A stretch of 53,384 nucleotides of DNA from positions 1 through 53,384 of the forward strand of contig JAYTOX010000005.1 in the NCBI GenBank assembly GCA_043747595.1, written 5' to 3'. Position 1 is the stretch's first letter. Every line of letters begins with the position of its first letter. The notes under the pieces were generated by a model. That model saw only the letters and a list, made by a program, of their open reading frames with translations. It was not told the origin of the DNA and searched no databases. This document shows positions 1-8,609 of this stretch, one piece after another. Source of the DNA: JADKIH01 sp043747595 (GTDB lineage: Bacteria > Bacteroidota > Bacteroidia > AKYH767-A > 2013-40CM-41-45). Made by a program: the position numbers and the translations under genes.

Positions 1-890
1 TTTGCTATGTGTGAAACGTACACTCCTGCGGTTGATTTTACAAGTCCATCGGGTAATGTTGTCGATGAACCATTACAAATCGAAACTGAACGAGTTGAAC
101 TGGTATTTGGAATTACGATTAATGTTGTGGTTATCGTCGAGTCACATCCTGCTGCATTTGCAATGTGTGAAACGTAAACGCCAGCGGTTGATTTTACAAG
201 TCCGTCAGGTAATGTTGTTGAACTTCCATTGCAAATAGAAACTGAACGAGTTGAACTGGTATTCGGAATAATGATTAATGTCGTGGTAATTGTTGAATCG
301 CATCCTGCTGCATTTGCAATGTGTGAAACGTAAACTCCAGCGGTTGATTTTACAAGTCCGTCGGGTAATGTTGTCGATGAACCATTACAAATCGAAACCG
401 AACGTGTTGAACTTGTATTCGGAATTACAATTAATGTTGTTGTAATCGTTGAATCACATCCTGCTGCATTCACAATGTGCGAAACGTAAACTCCAGCGGT
501 TGATTTTACAAGTCCGTCGGGTAATGTTGTTGAACTTCCATTACAAATCGATACGGAACGAGTTGAACTGGTATTCGGAATTACAATTAATGTCGTGGTA
601 ATTGTTGAATCGCATCCTGCTGCATTCGCAATGTGTGAAACGTAAACGCCAGCGGTTGATTTTACAAGTCCGTCAGGTAATGTTGTCGAGCTTCCATTAC
701 AAATAGAAACCGAACGCGTTGATGTTGTATTCGGAATTACAATTAATGTTGTTGTAATCGTTGAATCACATCCTGCTGCATTCGCAATGTGCGAAACATA
801 AACGCCGGCTGTTGACTGAACTGCTCCATCGGGTAATGTTGTTGAACTTCCATTGCAAATCGATACTGAACGCGAACTAGCTGTGCTCGA
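1..890 (-). repeat. 156-bp in-frame tandem repeat array (52 aa per unit)
   Basis: The anchor GTGAAACG or GCGAAAC(G/A) on the plus strand recurs at 11, 167, 323, 479, 635 and 791, exactly 156 bp apart each time. On the coding strand each unit encodes motifs such as GVYVSHIANAAGCDSTITTT and SVSICNGSSTTLPDG, with two conserved cysteines. Copies differ by only a few bases, mostly synonymous, except the most N-terminal unit (near 791-890), which has diverged in its second half. The array continues past the left edge, so copy number is unknown. Confidence 0.95.
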
Positions 891-3197
891 AAATAAATTT
901 ACAGAAACACTGCCCGAATTACTGCTCCAACAACCTGAAGAAATGGTTAAAGCTCTCAAATAATATGTACCACTTGAAGCGACTACTTTTGTGATATTAG
1001 AATCTACCATTGAAGTACCGGACGAAGAACTTTGCCAAAAATAACCAAGACCTACGCCGGAATTAGAACGTGTAAGTGTTACATTATTGCCCAAGCATTG
1101 CGGACTACTAGCTGTTGGGTTTGGAGGTTGAGTAGGTAATGCATTCACTGTAATAGTAGCAATTGACGAATATGCTAATGTACACACACCACTTTTTACG
1201 ATAGCACGATAATAAGTAGTCTGCGTTAAATTTAAGTAGGTTTGTGTTGTAGAAGTGTTTGCAATAGTTGTACCTGCAGTCGCAAAATTATCGAGTGAAA
1301 ATTCCCAATATAAAACTGATCCCGTAAATGATCCAAGGGTTAAAGTTCCTGAATTTACAGATGCACATACTGAAGCGCTTCCTGAAACAGTACCTCCTAC
1401 CGATAATCTTTCAACCGAGAGTGAAACCGCATTTGAAGTTACAACAGGATAACATGTTGAGCTAATATCAACTGTATATGAAGTTGAAGTATCTGAAAAT
1501 GCTACCGAAGAAATAGTTAGTGCATTACTTGTGGCTCCTGAAATAGCTCCGCCATCTATCAATGCAATTCCGTTTTTCTTCCACTGATAAGATATTCCAA
1601 AACCCGTTGCTGTAACTTGGAAAGTTGCTAAACTTCCAATACAGAGAGCTAAGTTTGAAGGCTGACTACTTATTACTGGCAGCAATGAAACAGTCATCGT
1701 TGCATTTGAACTTACGCCGCCTCCTGGCGCAGGATTCGAAACAGATATATTTTTTATTCCATCGGTACTTACATCGCTTGCAACAATTGTAGCGGTTAAT
1801 TGTGTTGCAGATACATAAGTTGTAGTTTTAGCTACTCCATCTAATTTTACAACCGATGATTCATTAAAATTTGAGCCTATAACTGTAACTGTAAAATTAG
1901 AAGAACCTCTTACAACACAAATGGGCGATATTGAAATAATCGCTGGAACAGGATTACTTACAATAAATGAATTACTAATACCTGTTGATGTTCCATTCGT
2001 GGAAGTTAGAGTAAAAGTTCCTCCCGGTCTTATTGTAACCGGATAATTATTTAAAACTCCAGCAGTAAAACTTGAAGTTAATCCTCCACCGGAAGTAAGG
2101 ATGCCGGTAGAAGTGAGAGTACATGTTCCTGAATAAACATTAGGACCGGTATTCAAAATATTATTTTCTACATCTCTTGATGAAATATCAATATTAAAAG
2201 AAACGCCGGCAGTCTGATTAGAAACTGAACCTCCATTTCCATCCTCGATCAAAAAATTGTTTAACACTGCAGGGTTTACGATTAGAGTACTGCTTGGATG
2301 AGCAGGCAATACTCCGTCAGTTGCCGAAAGAGAAATGCTCTCTGCCTTTTTTAGTGTCGTAGTTAATGTTGTAGTCGATTGCCCTGAGGTAAAGCTAACA
2401 GCGGTAACAAATATTGGAGATGTAACGGCAATTGAAGCACCTGAATATGATATCGTTTTAGCTCCGGTATAAGTAGTGACTATATTAAAAAATTGATCGC
2501 AAGCAATTAATTTAACCAGACTAAAAGGCGTTCCAGAAACCTGTTGCGTTGGCGTTCCGGTAGCTCCACTACCGGCAAACGTAGTTGCATTTACAAAAGT
2601 TTGACCGGGTAAGGTAATATATAATTTACCGGCACCTATCGTTTCAGTAAGAGCTCCCATTCTACCGGCAGCATTCAATCCTGCAATTGTTCCGGTTCCA
2701 CCTTTTGTAAGGTTAACAGAAACATTGGGATTACCACCTTCGAGCGGCATTACTGCAATACCACTTATCGTAAGCACGTCTAATTTTGTTACACCAGTTA
2801 CCGTATACGTTATTGTTAAAATACTAGAAGTAATTGAAGTAATCACGGCAGAAGAAATATTCATCGCAGCCGTAAAAGAAACATTTACAATTCCTGTAAC
2901 AGAGGTCGAATCGAAAACCCAACCACTTGGTGTGTTAACAGTAAGCGTGACATTTGTACCTGTAGCGAAATCTGTAGCAACATTTTCAGTGAGAATAATA
3001 TTTCCAAGTACAGTAAATGTTGGGGTAGTACCATTTGCTGCTTTATCGCAAGAAATAGTACCGCCAGTTGCCTTTGTAGTAGTTACATTTGCAAATGAAT
3101 AATTTAAAGCAGTGAAAAAACAAAAAACAAACAGTAAACTCTTTAAAAATTTACTGTTCGTTTTTGCAAGCTTTTGGTGGGGAAGCTTAGCAATCAT
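1..3197 (-). CDS. Large secreted repeat protein, N-terminal part (runs off left edge)
   Basis: The reading frame starts at an ATG at 3195-3197 and stays open to base 1, about 1065 codons without a stop, so the C-terminus lies outside the window. The first ~35 residues are basic and then strongly hydrophobic (SLLFVFCFFTALNYSFA), a Sec signal peptide. Further in I read an IPT/TIG-like stretch (PAIISISPICVVRGSSNFTV, near base 1910), an Ig-like segment with YQWKKNGIAL (near 1580), further Ser/Thr/Val-rich beta modules, and then at least six copies of a 52-residue repeat (1-890). No enzymatic motif is seen. Architecture is that of Bacteroidota cell-surface adhesins exported by T9SS, but the expected sorting domain is not in the window. 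Probably monocistronic, with a 484-bp upstream gap holding a 12-bp inverted repeat. Function as an adhesin is inferred. Confidence 0.85.
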   Translation of the reverse strand, partial: MIAKLPHQKLAKTNSKFLKSLLFVFCFFTALNYSFANVTTTKATGGTISCDKAANGTTPTFTVLGNIILTENVATDFATGTNVTLTVNTPSGWVFDSTSVTGIVNVSFTAAMNISSAVITSITSSILTITYTVTGVTKLDVLTISGIAVMPLEGGNPNVSVNLTKGGTGTIAGLNAAGRMGALTETIGAGKLYITLPGQTFVNATTFAGSGATGTPTQQVSGTPFSLVKLIACDQFFNIVTTYTGAKTISYSGASIAVTSPIFVTAVSFTSGQSTTTLTTTLKKAESISLSATDGVLPAHPSSTLIVNPAVLNNFLIEDGNGGSVSNQTAGVSFNIDISSRDVENNILNTGPNVYSGTCTLTSTGILTSGGGLTSSFTAGVLNNYPVTIRPGGTFTLTSTNGTSTGISNSFIVSNPVPAIISISPICVVRGSSNFTVTVIGSNFNESSVVKLDGVAKTTTYVSATQLTATIVASDVSTDGIKNISVSNPAPGGGVSSNATMTVSLLPVISSQPSNLALCIGSLATFQVTATGFGISYQWKKNGIALIDGGAISGATSNALTISSVAFSDTSTSYTVDISSTCYPVVTSNAVSLSVERLSVGGTVSGSASVCASVNSGTLTLGSFTGSVLYWEFSLDNFATAGTTIANTSTTQTYLNLTQTTYYRAIVKSGVCTLAYSSIATITVNALPTQPPNPTASSPQCLGNNVTLTRSNSGVGLGYFWQSSSSGTSMVDSNITKVVASSGTYYLRALTISSGCWSSNSGSVSVNLFSSTASSRSVSICNGSSTTLPDGAVQSTAGVYVSHIANAAGCDSTITTTLIVIPNTTSTRSVSICNGSSTTLPDGLVKSTAGVYVSHIANAAGCDSTITTTLIVIPNTSSTRSVSICNGSSTTLPDGLVKSTAGVYVSHIVNAAGCDSTITTTLIVIPNTSSTRSVSICNGSSTTLPDGLVKSTAGVYVSHIANAAGCDSTITTTLIIIPNTSSTRSVSICNGSSTTLPDGLVKSTAGVYVSHIANAAGCDSTITTTLIVIPNTSSTRSVSICNGSSTTLPDGLVKSTAGVYVSHIA

Positions 3198-3681
3198 AGT
3201 GTGTAAAGAAAAGCAGTCTTTAGTTGGTGGGTAATTGATTTGCTTTCCTTGACTAGTATAACGACCTTTTTAAAAGAAGTTTTCTTACAATTGAACATCT
3301 ATCTGTCAATTGTAAGATTTAGGTATTTTTTCAACAAAACAGGAAAATCAGTATAAATCTAATTTACTACTCATTTAGAATGATTTACGTGAATTCTATA
3401 CCAAGTCATCATCAGAAAATTTAATCATTAAAAAAAACGAATTACACCCAAAAGCCACGCCCATGGCTGGATTCAGAGTGAAAATAAATTTCCCTTTACT
3501 TTCAATTTCAACGTTGGATATAGTGTATGAATTAGTAGAAATATTAAAAAAGAATTCGATAATTAAGTTTTTCGGAGAAATGATAAATTGATTTTACATT
3601 CTTCATCACTTTCAATCCTAAAAAACTCATCATACAATTCAAAAACCATGAGCTAAATTGATGTTATTTACACTATACAAT
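3198..3681. other. AT-rich intergenic region upstream of the repeat protein
   Basis: No convincing open reading frame on either strand. It must hold the promoter of the minus-strand gene starting at 3197 and the 3' end region of the exonuclease gene ending at 3682. The only clear structure is the inverted repeat at 3283-3317. Confidence 0.6.
3283..3317. promoter_or_regulatory. 12-bp perfect inverted repeat upstream of the surface gene
   Basis: TCTTACAATTGA (3283-3294) and TCAATTGTAAGA (3306-3317) form a perfect 12-bp stem with an 11-nt spacer, about 86 bp before the start codon at 3197. No T-run follows directly on the minus strand, so an operator or a 5'-UTR structure fits better than a terminator. 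The role is inferred. Confidence 0.5.
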
Positions 3682-5052
3682 TTATGAATTATACACTGCA
3701 AAGCGAACAGAGTCTAGAATCCGATGTATGTTTCCGGTATGTTTAGATGTTAAAATCATTGTCTTGGCTTGTTCCACATTTTGCGGCTCCTGTCCTTTCG
3801 CAAAAAAACCATAGCCTTTATAAAAGCCATTTTCAATAATCACTACAGAGTTCTCAGCATCATCTCTTCCATCACCAATAATTAATCGAGTTTCTGTTTC
3901 TTTAAGTGAAGCAATTGCTTTTTCAACTCGCTTATTATATTTCTTGATAGATTCTTTTTCATCACACACGCCTTTGCATTTTTTTAATTGGAAATCAAAA
4001 CAAGAACCTGTTGAGGAATGCATGCCACAATATTTCGGACATAGATTATACTTTTCTTTAATAAGATTCATAACATCTCTTGCTTCACCGAAACTTCCAA
4101 ATGCTTTTACAATATTTATTACATGATTAGATTTTGTAATCACTAATTGTTTCACTCCTTTTTGATTTATGTAATCAGTTATTACAAACAAACCTTTATC
4201 GAATTTCTGTGCCGAATTATAAATAAGAAAATGTTTTTTTATTTCTTCCGATTCAAAAAGAAGTGCGATCAATTCCGTTCCACAAAGCTGAAAAGTAATA
4301 TTCGCTATTGCATCAATAAATGACAGTTTATTTCGTCCGCTTCCTGTAAAATGAGAGTAAATTCTTTTTTTAATATTTATTGCTTTTCCTATATAAATGA
4401 TCTTTCCATTTTGATCATGAAAATAATATACTCCGCATTTTTCAGGTAAGGAATTATAATTTTCAGGAACTAGATTAGTAGGAAGAATAGAATCATTCGA
4501 TTTTCTTTTGAGCATTCGATCGATAAGATGCTCACCATTGTTAGCTAAACACTTTTCAAACAACTTCACTGTTGCTTGTGCATCACCAAGTGCACGATGA
4601 CGATCATGAACAGCGATATTGAGCTGAGTGCAAATAGTTCCAAGGCTATACGAAGCATGACCAGGAAATACAGCGCGACTTAATCGCACAGTACATAATT
4701 TCTTGCGTTTAAAATCAGCACCAAGAGCTTTGAATTCTTCGCGAAGAAAAGAGTAATCGAAATTAACAGAGTGGGCAACGAAGATTGCTTCTTTAGTGAT
4801 ATCCCAAATTGTTTTAGCAATTTCTTCAAAGCGAGGAGCGTTTTTGAGCATGTCGTTTGAGATCCCGGTCAGACGAGAAACAAAAGGTAAAATAGATACG
4901 CCGGGATTGACGAGAGAAGAAAAAGTGTCAATCGTTTTTTGCCCATCGTGAGTTATGATGGCAATTTCAGTAATACCATTAGCGCCGGCAAAGCGGCCCG
5001 TAGTTTCAATATCGACAATAGTGTAGAGCAATGGAAAGCAATTGGAAATCAC
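3682..5052 (-). CDS. DEDDh exonuclease fused to a GIY-YIG nuclease (DnaQ/UvrC-like fusion)
   Basis: 456 aa with two nuclease modules. Residues ~9-170 are a DnaQ-type 3'-5' exonuclease: VDIETTG (metal-binding D and E), HSVNFDYSF (second D) and HRALGDAQAT (catalytic H and D). Residues ~205-290 are a GIY-YIG domain (CGVYYFHDQNGKIIYIGKA), followed by a C-terminal part with four cysteines around 340-365 (CPKYCGMHSSTGSCFDFQLK) as in UvrC/Cho-like proteins. Such fusions are known in Bacteroidota and Actinobacteria and are thought to act in DNA repair. The annotated start is GTG at 5050-5052; a TTG at 5029-5031, just before LYTIVDIETTG, would give the more usual short N-terminus, and I cannot decide between them. 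Chromosomal housekeeping neighbour of the tRNA cluster, divergent from it. Confidence 0.9.
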   Translation of the reverse strand: MISNCFPLLYTIVDIETTGRFAGANGITEIAIITHDGQKTIDTFSSLVNPGVSILPFVSRLTGISNDMLKNAPRFEEIAKTIWDITKEAIFVAHSVNFDYSFLREEFKALGADFKRKKLCTVRLSRAVFPGHASYSLGTICTQLNIAVHDRHRALGDAQATVKLFEKCLANNGEHLIDRMLKRKSNDSILPTNLVPENYNSLPEKCGVYYFHDQNGKIIYIGKAINIKKRIYSHFTGSGRNKLSFIDAIANITFQLCGTELIALLFESEEIKKHFLIYNSAQKFDKGLFVITDYINQKGVKQLVITKSNHVINIVKAFGSFGEARDVMNLIKEKYNLCPKYCGMHSSTGSCFDFQLKKCKGVCDEKESIKKYNKRVEKAIASLKETETRLIIGDGRDDAENSVVIIENGFYKGYGFFAKGQEPQNVEQAKTMILTSKHTGNIHRILDSVRFAVYNS

Positions 5053-5156
5053 TCTAATTTGGTAAAAAAATCATTAAAAAGGATAAAAAGGAAAAGAATG
5101 TTGGCAATAACACTTGCAAGTAACTGATTTTAAGGCTTAGAAAAAAAGGATAAATT

Positions 5157-5185
5157 TTGTAAAAAAGGAAAAATAATTACCTTTG
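5157..5185 (+). promoter_or_regulatory. Bacteroidota-type promoter for the tRNA genes
   Basis: TTG at 5157-5159 and TACCTTTG at 5178-5185, separated by 18 bp, match the Bacteroidota sigma-A consensus (TTG, ~19 bp, TAnnTTTG). It lies ~80 bp upstream of tRNA-Gly on the same strand. Confidence 0.6.
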
Positions 5186-5265
5186 CCGTCCCGTCGGCGG
5201 AAGCTAAAAAAAGTGGAAGTTGAAATGCGAAAAAGTCGCATTAAACCGGGTAAAACAGAATAAAA

Positions 5266-5338
<73 letters not shown>

Positions 5339-5341
5339 CAG

Positions 5342-5371
5342 AAAAAACTCTCTCTTCTGAGAGAGTTTTTT
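5342..5371 (+). terminator. Rho-independent terminator after tRNA-Gly
   Basis: AAAAAACTCTCTC (5342-5354), loop TTCT, GAGAGAGTTTTTT (5359-5371): a 13-bp stem whose distal part is a T-tract. It would end tRNA-Gly transcripts, so tRNA-Leu may have its own promoter or rely on read-through. Confidence 0.85.
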
Positions 5372-5453
5372 TGTTTTTAATAGTCTACTTTAGTTTGAGT
5401 GAACATTTTGATTGTAAGTTTCCGACATTCAAAAACGAGCTCAACTAATAATT

Positions 5454-5538
5454 GCCCGGGTGGTGGAACTGGTAGACACGCAGGACTTAAAATCCTGTTC
5501 CCGCTGAGGGAGTGCGGGTTCGATTCCCGCCCCGGGTA
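5454..5538 (+). tRNA. tRNA-Leu(UAA), integration target
   Basis: 85-nt type II tRNA. Acceptor GCCCGGG (5454-5460) pairs with CCCGGGT (5531-5537), with a G-U end pair and A as discriminator. Anticodon arm CAGGA-CTTAAAA-TCCTG gives anticodon UAA. There is a long variable arm (TTCCCGCTGAGGGAGT region) and a T arm GCGGG-TTCGATT-CCCGC. The last 58 bases are repeated at 41397, which marks this gene as an attachment site; the gene itself remains intact. Confidence 0.97.
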
Positions 5539-5539
5539 C
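5481..5539 (+). repeat. Left attachment repeat (attL) inside tRNA-Leu
   Basis: The 59 bp from the anticodon stem (CAGGACTTAAAATCCTG) to GGGTAC recur at 41397-41455 in the same orientation with one mismatch (C5504 versus T41420). Identity stops at base 5540. Direct repeats of a tRNA 3' part around an integrase gene are the classical signature of site-specific integration. Confidence 0.9.
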
Positions 5540-5545
5540 ATTGCG

Positions 5546-5580
5546 AAAACCCTTGATGGCCGCGGCTTTCGGGGGTTTTT
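5546..5580 (+). terminator. Terminator-like hairpin after tRNA-Leu
   Basis: AAAACCC (5546-5552) can pair with GGGGTTTT (5572-5579) around an inner GCCGCGGC palindrome, ending in a run of five Ts. The stem is imperfect. Confidence 0.5.
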
Positions 5581-5613
5581 AGTTTTCGAAAAGGCTCTAA
5601 TTCCCAATTCCAA

Positions 5614-5666
5614 AAAGTGCAGAAAAAGCAAAAAGTGCGGTTTCAAAGTGCGGTTTTCCGCACTTT
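5614..5666. repeat. Repeated AAAGTGCGG motifs, possible integrase arm sites
   Basis: AAAGTGCAG (5614-5622), AAAGTGCGG (5632-5640 and 5645-5653) and the inverted CCGCACTTT (5658-5666). The last two form a perfect 9-bp hairpin with a TTTT loop, 33 bp beyond the integrase stop codon. A related GAGTGCGGA lies at the other end of the element (41322-41330). They could be arm-type integrase sites, or the hairpin may end the integrase transcript. Confidence 0.45.
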
Positions 5667-5699
5667 GCCTTTCAGCTAAGCTGCTTTCATTTGCCCGTT

Positions 5700-7112
5700 T
5701 CATTTTTCGATCTCCTTATTTTTTGATTGTGAATTTGATTCTCTGATATTTTCTAGTTCATTTTTACGTTCACCTTCTTTTGTAAATACACTAAAATGTT
5801 GTGCTGCTTTTACAAATACTTGTTTGTCCTTGTAGTGCTGCTCAATTACTGCGTCATCTGAATGCCCGGTGATGGATTTCGCATTGCCACCCATAAACAA
5901 TGACAATTTTGAAACATAGGTTTTGCGTAAATTTTTGAATGTTAATTTTTTCCCTATGCCTAGTTGATTGTAGTAGTGTGAAAAACCTTTCGACAAATCA
6001 GTACTCATTGCCTGCACTCTGTTAGATTTAATTTCATTCGGTGCAAGAACAAACGAATCACTCCCTCCTTGTTCGTCTAAGCCAAGTTCAATCAAGAGTA
6101 TTCGTAGTTCATCGGTGATCGGTGTCAGGTTGTACTTTTTCTCCTCTTCGCTTTTTCGGCCTTGTATCCTGTTCACCTTATAATCCTCAACAATGAAAAA
6201 CTCCACACCATCATCTCCAACCTTCAGATCACTCCACTTCAAGTTGATAATTTCTTCCCTCCTTCTACCCGTCAAAAGTCCGAGACGAATAGCATCTTTC
6301 AACCAATCTCTATATAAAAATCGTTTCCCATTTGTCCCACTCTTTGATTCTTGAATTCCATTTTCCGGAGTAATCCTTTCAAGCAGTGAATTAAATTCTT
6401 GTTCCGTAATAGATTTCGGATTCGTAATTAGTTTTTTCCTTTTCACCTTTTCAAACCAATTCTTTAATGGCTGATCGTATTCATCACTATACCAATCCAC
6501 AAAGGACGTGTAGTAACCAAGATACTTGTTTATATTTCTGTTACCGAACTTCTTTTCATCCAACAGGTATTCATAAACGTTCCCAACTATATCATCGTCT
6601 ATCTCATTTATTGATACTCGCTTGAGATCATAGTTATTTTTCTTTAAACACTCAACCAACAGCCTGAATGCTCGTTCTATATCCTTAATGTGGGCACTGC
6701 TGCGTTCCTTTTTACGATGCACAGGAACATCTTCGTTATGAAGAAATCCAATGTAACGCGCTAGAGAATGTATAAGTAAATATGGTTGCTTTTCTTGTTC
6801 CTTTGCAGTTCCATTCTTAATTTCTCTTTTCCGGTCAGCTACAAGGTCTCTACTTTTCACTTCCTTTTCAAAATCAATAGCTTGTCGGATTGCCTCATTC
6901 ACATCACGCGTCTCCAGTTTTTTTGTTCTCCTTTGATTTGTCCCCGGTACGCCAATGACTACCTTGAATATATGTTTACTCCCATACCGACACCGCTGTA
7001 TAGACTTCCCCGATTCTTTACAGATTTCAGATACCTGTGTATTGCATTGGTAACAGAAAACGGAAAGTCCTTTCCATTTCTTATTAGGTGCTATGTGTAA
7101 AGGTTTCTCCAT
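5700..7112 (-). CDS. Tyrosine-recombinase integrase of the tRNA-Leu element
   Basis: 470 aa, starting at ATG 7112. The N-terminus has a cysteine-rich segment (FCYQCN..EIC..RCRYG, residues ~19-43) like zinc-binding N-terminal domains of some Bacteroidota phage-type integrases, then a core-binding region. The C-terminal catalytic domain shows TGRRREEIINLKWSDL (first catalytic Arg), KNLRKTYVSKL (second Arg; the usual preceding His is Asn here), ITGHSDDAV (His) and EQHYKD (nucleophilic Tyr). It is read toward tRNA-Leu and ends 162 bp from it, the standard place for the enzyme that recombines the tRNA site. A probable excisionase gene lies 9 bp upstream on the same strand. Confidence 0.92.
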   Translation of the reverse strand: MEKPLHIAPNKKWKGLSVFCYQCNTQVSEICKESGKSIQRCRYGSKHIFKVVIGVPGTNQRRTKKLETRDVNEAIRQAIDFEKEVKSRDLVADRKREIKNGTAKEQEKQPYLLIHSLARYIGFLHNEDVPVHRKKERSSAHIKDIERAFRLLVECLKKNNYDLKRVSINEIDDDIVGNVYEYLLDEKKFGNRNINKYLGYYTSFVDWYSDEYDQPLKNWFEKVKRKKLITNPKSITEQEFNSLLERITPENGIQESKSGTNGKRFLYRDWLKDAIRLGLLTGRRREEIINLKWSDLKVGDDGVEFFIVEDYKVNRIQGRKSEEEKKYNLTPITDELRILLIELGLDEQGGSDSFVLAPNEIKSNRVQAMSTDLSKGFSHYYNQLGIGKKLTFKNLRKTYVSKLSLFMGGNAKSITGHSDDAVIEQHYKDKQVFVKAAQHFSVFTKEGERKNELENIRESNSQSKNKEIEK

Positions 7113-7121
7113 TTTACTTAA

Positions 7122-7472
7122 TTATATTCCTGATTCAATAGTGGTCAAGCTTGACAGAAATTTTGATTCGTTTTCTCCCATTGGCATATACTTTGAAGTT
7201 GATTTTCTTTCATCAACTGCTTGCCTTAGTTGCGACACAAATATTAATTTTGACTCTAATTCAGATTGTCTGAACGTTTGTTTTTCTTTTTGGCTTAAAA
7301 CATCATAATAATTTGAAGCCATTTCAAAATCTTCTTTAAACACATACAATTTTTTTCCTCCGATATCACTATATATTGGGACATTTCTCAATTTGCACCA
7401 CTTTCGAAATGAAAATAATCGTTTATAGTTAATTAGAGATGCTGCATATTTCCACTGTAATCGCTCTTTCAT
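7122..7472 (-). CDS. Putative excisionase / recombination directionality factor
   Basis: 116 aa, ATG at 7472, 9 bp upstream of the integrase in the same operon. Residues ~15-50 (LINYKRLFSFRKWCKLRNVP, then IGGKKLYVFKEDFE) look like a winged-helix DNA-binding unit of the MerR/Xis type in which a tyrosine or lysine hairpin is followed by a short helix. The rest is helical and charged, with no other motif. Position and fold suggest a factor that steers excision; there is no direct proof in the sequence. Confidence 0.55.
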   Translation of the reverse strand: MKERLQWKYAASLINYKRLFSFRKWCKLRNVPIYSDIGGKKLYVFKEDFEMASNYYDVLSQKEKQTFRQSELESKLIFVSQLRQAVDERKSTSKYMPMGENESKFLSSLTTIESGI

Positions 7473-7644
7473 TACTCAAATATTTTTATACTAACATCCA
7501 TTTTTTGGTGAATACCCCACGTCAAGAGAGGCTTGACTATTTCTTTAAATTGCTTAATATTGAATCACTGAAACAAATATAAATGATCAAGATTATCATC
7601 TTACAAACTTTTAAACAACATGTATCTAATATGTTCAAGATGTT

Positions 7645-8328
7645 ATGGCTATAAGAAAGAAAGACATACAATTAAATAAAACAGAATTAGTAAGTTTGGT
7701 TAATAAGATCAAATTAAAATTCTTTGCAGAAACAAATTGCAAAGAACAATTTACTGGTTCAGTAAAATCAAAGATTTATAAACTTTTGAAGGAACATATT
7801 TCAGCAACTGTAAAAGAAAAACAACCAATTAGTGAAACTACTCTAAGAAACTTAATAACACTACATCACAATGGCAAATTTCTCAATTCAACTTTTAATA
7901 TTCTGAAGGAATATATAGCAACTACTTCTGATGGAGAAGTTGTGATTCAAAAAATTTATTGGGGAGTAAATTATAGTACTATACCTGGTGCATACATTAA
8001 TCGCATTGACGGCATTTTCATTCCATGGGATCAATTAAAAGTTGAATTAGAAGAACGAGTTATTTGTAGGTGTCCTCGGATTATCCCCGCCACTTCGAAA
8101 GTTCGATTAGAGGATTTTTACGGAAGAGCCAATTGGTCAATTTGGATTATAGATGACAATGGAAAACATATCGGCTCAGTCTGGGTAGGTGGTGACCCAG
8201 AAAATAATTGGCGGTCTGATGGAATGATTCGAGTAGGGAAAACAATAAATGATGGAGAGTGGGTAGTATACCAAATCCTAGCAAGGTATAGCGATGGTTC
8301 ATATAGGATGGTTGAGTCAAGAGTTTAG
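7645..8328 (+). CDS. Hypothetical protein, helical N-terminus and Trp-rich beta C-terminus
   Basis: 227 aa, ATG at 7645, not recognised. The N-terminal ~90 residues are Lys-rich and helical (SETTLRNLITLHHNGKFLNS), resembling short helical modules at the start of some Bacteroidota signalling proteins. The C-terminal ~100 residues are beta-like and Trp/Gly-rich (ANWSIWIIDDNGKHIGSVWV, ENNWRSDGMIRVGK). No signal peptide or membrane segment. It is a single gene with opposite-strand neighbours on both sides, and its low GC resembles other accessory genes here. Function unknown. Confidence 0.65.
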   Translation: MAIRKKDIQLNKTELVSLVNKIKLKFFAETNCKEQFTGSVKSKIYKLLKEHISATVKEKQPISETTLRNLITLHHNGKFLNSTFNILKEYIATTSDGEVVIQKIYWGVNYSTIPGAYINRIDGIFIPWDQLKVELEERVICRCPRIIPATSKVRLEDFYGRANWSIWIIDDNGKHIGSVWVGGDPENNWRSDGMIRVGKTINDGEWVVYQILARYSDGSYRMVESRV

Positions 8329-8402
8329 TTTTAATACTACACATATCTATTGTATTCTTTCTCTTGTAGCTCTTTCAATATTCCGAAACAAGATGAATAA
8401 AA

Positions 8403-8425
8403 GCCCCAAGAAAGGGGCCTTATAA
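8403..8425 (-). terminator. Rho-independent terminator for the small minus-strand gene
   Basis: GCCCC (8403-8407) and GGGGC (8414-8418) around AAGAAA. On the minus strand the stem is followed by TTTTATTC, which makes it a terminator for the 44-aa gene ending at 8436. It may also slow transcription from 8328. Confidence 0.6.
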
Positions 8426-8435
8426 TTTTATTGTC

Positions 8436-8570
8436 TTAATCAATCAGCAAATAAAATCCTGCAATAAATAAAAGTATAGCAACTATATCCAGCTGAATTA
8501 GTACTAAAACCATTGCGAGGGCAAAACATAAACATGCATACCCCGAGCTTGAGCATTTTTTATTGTTCAT
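8436..8570 (-). CDS. Small membrane protein, 44 aa
   Basis: An ATG at 8570 opens a 44-codon frame ending in TAA at 8436. The product has a short polar start (MNNKKCSSSGYACLCF) and then a continuous hydrophobic stretch (ALAMVLVLIQLDIVAILLFI), so one or two membrane helices. A terminator follows directly in the same direction, which supports expression. Divergent from the coiled-coil membrane protein gene at 8610, 39 bp away. No known family recognised; a regulator or partner of that neighbour is only a guess. Confidence 0.5.
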   Translation of the reverse strand: MNNKKCSSSGYACLCFALAMVLVLIQLDIVAILLFIAGFYLLID

Positions 8571-8609
8571 ATTGTCTATTTTTGTAGATTGTAGCATTAA
8601 TTAAACTTT

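Noticed and set aside
2..238. Plus-strand frame inside the 156-bp repeats
   Set aside because: Shadow of the minus-strand repeat protein; the open minus frame runs 3.2 kb.
1..890. Possibility that the 156-bp repeats are a CRISPR array
   Set aside because: Units are contiguous, in frame and without short repeats and unique spacers.
5377..5746. Open frames of 108-115 codons on both strands across tRNA-Leu
   Set aside because: They translate the tRNA itself (sense and antisense); the coding look (PGRESNPHSLSG type) is the well-known false product of tRNA-Leu.
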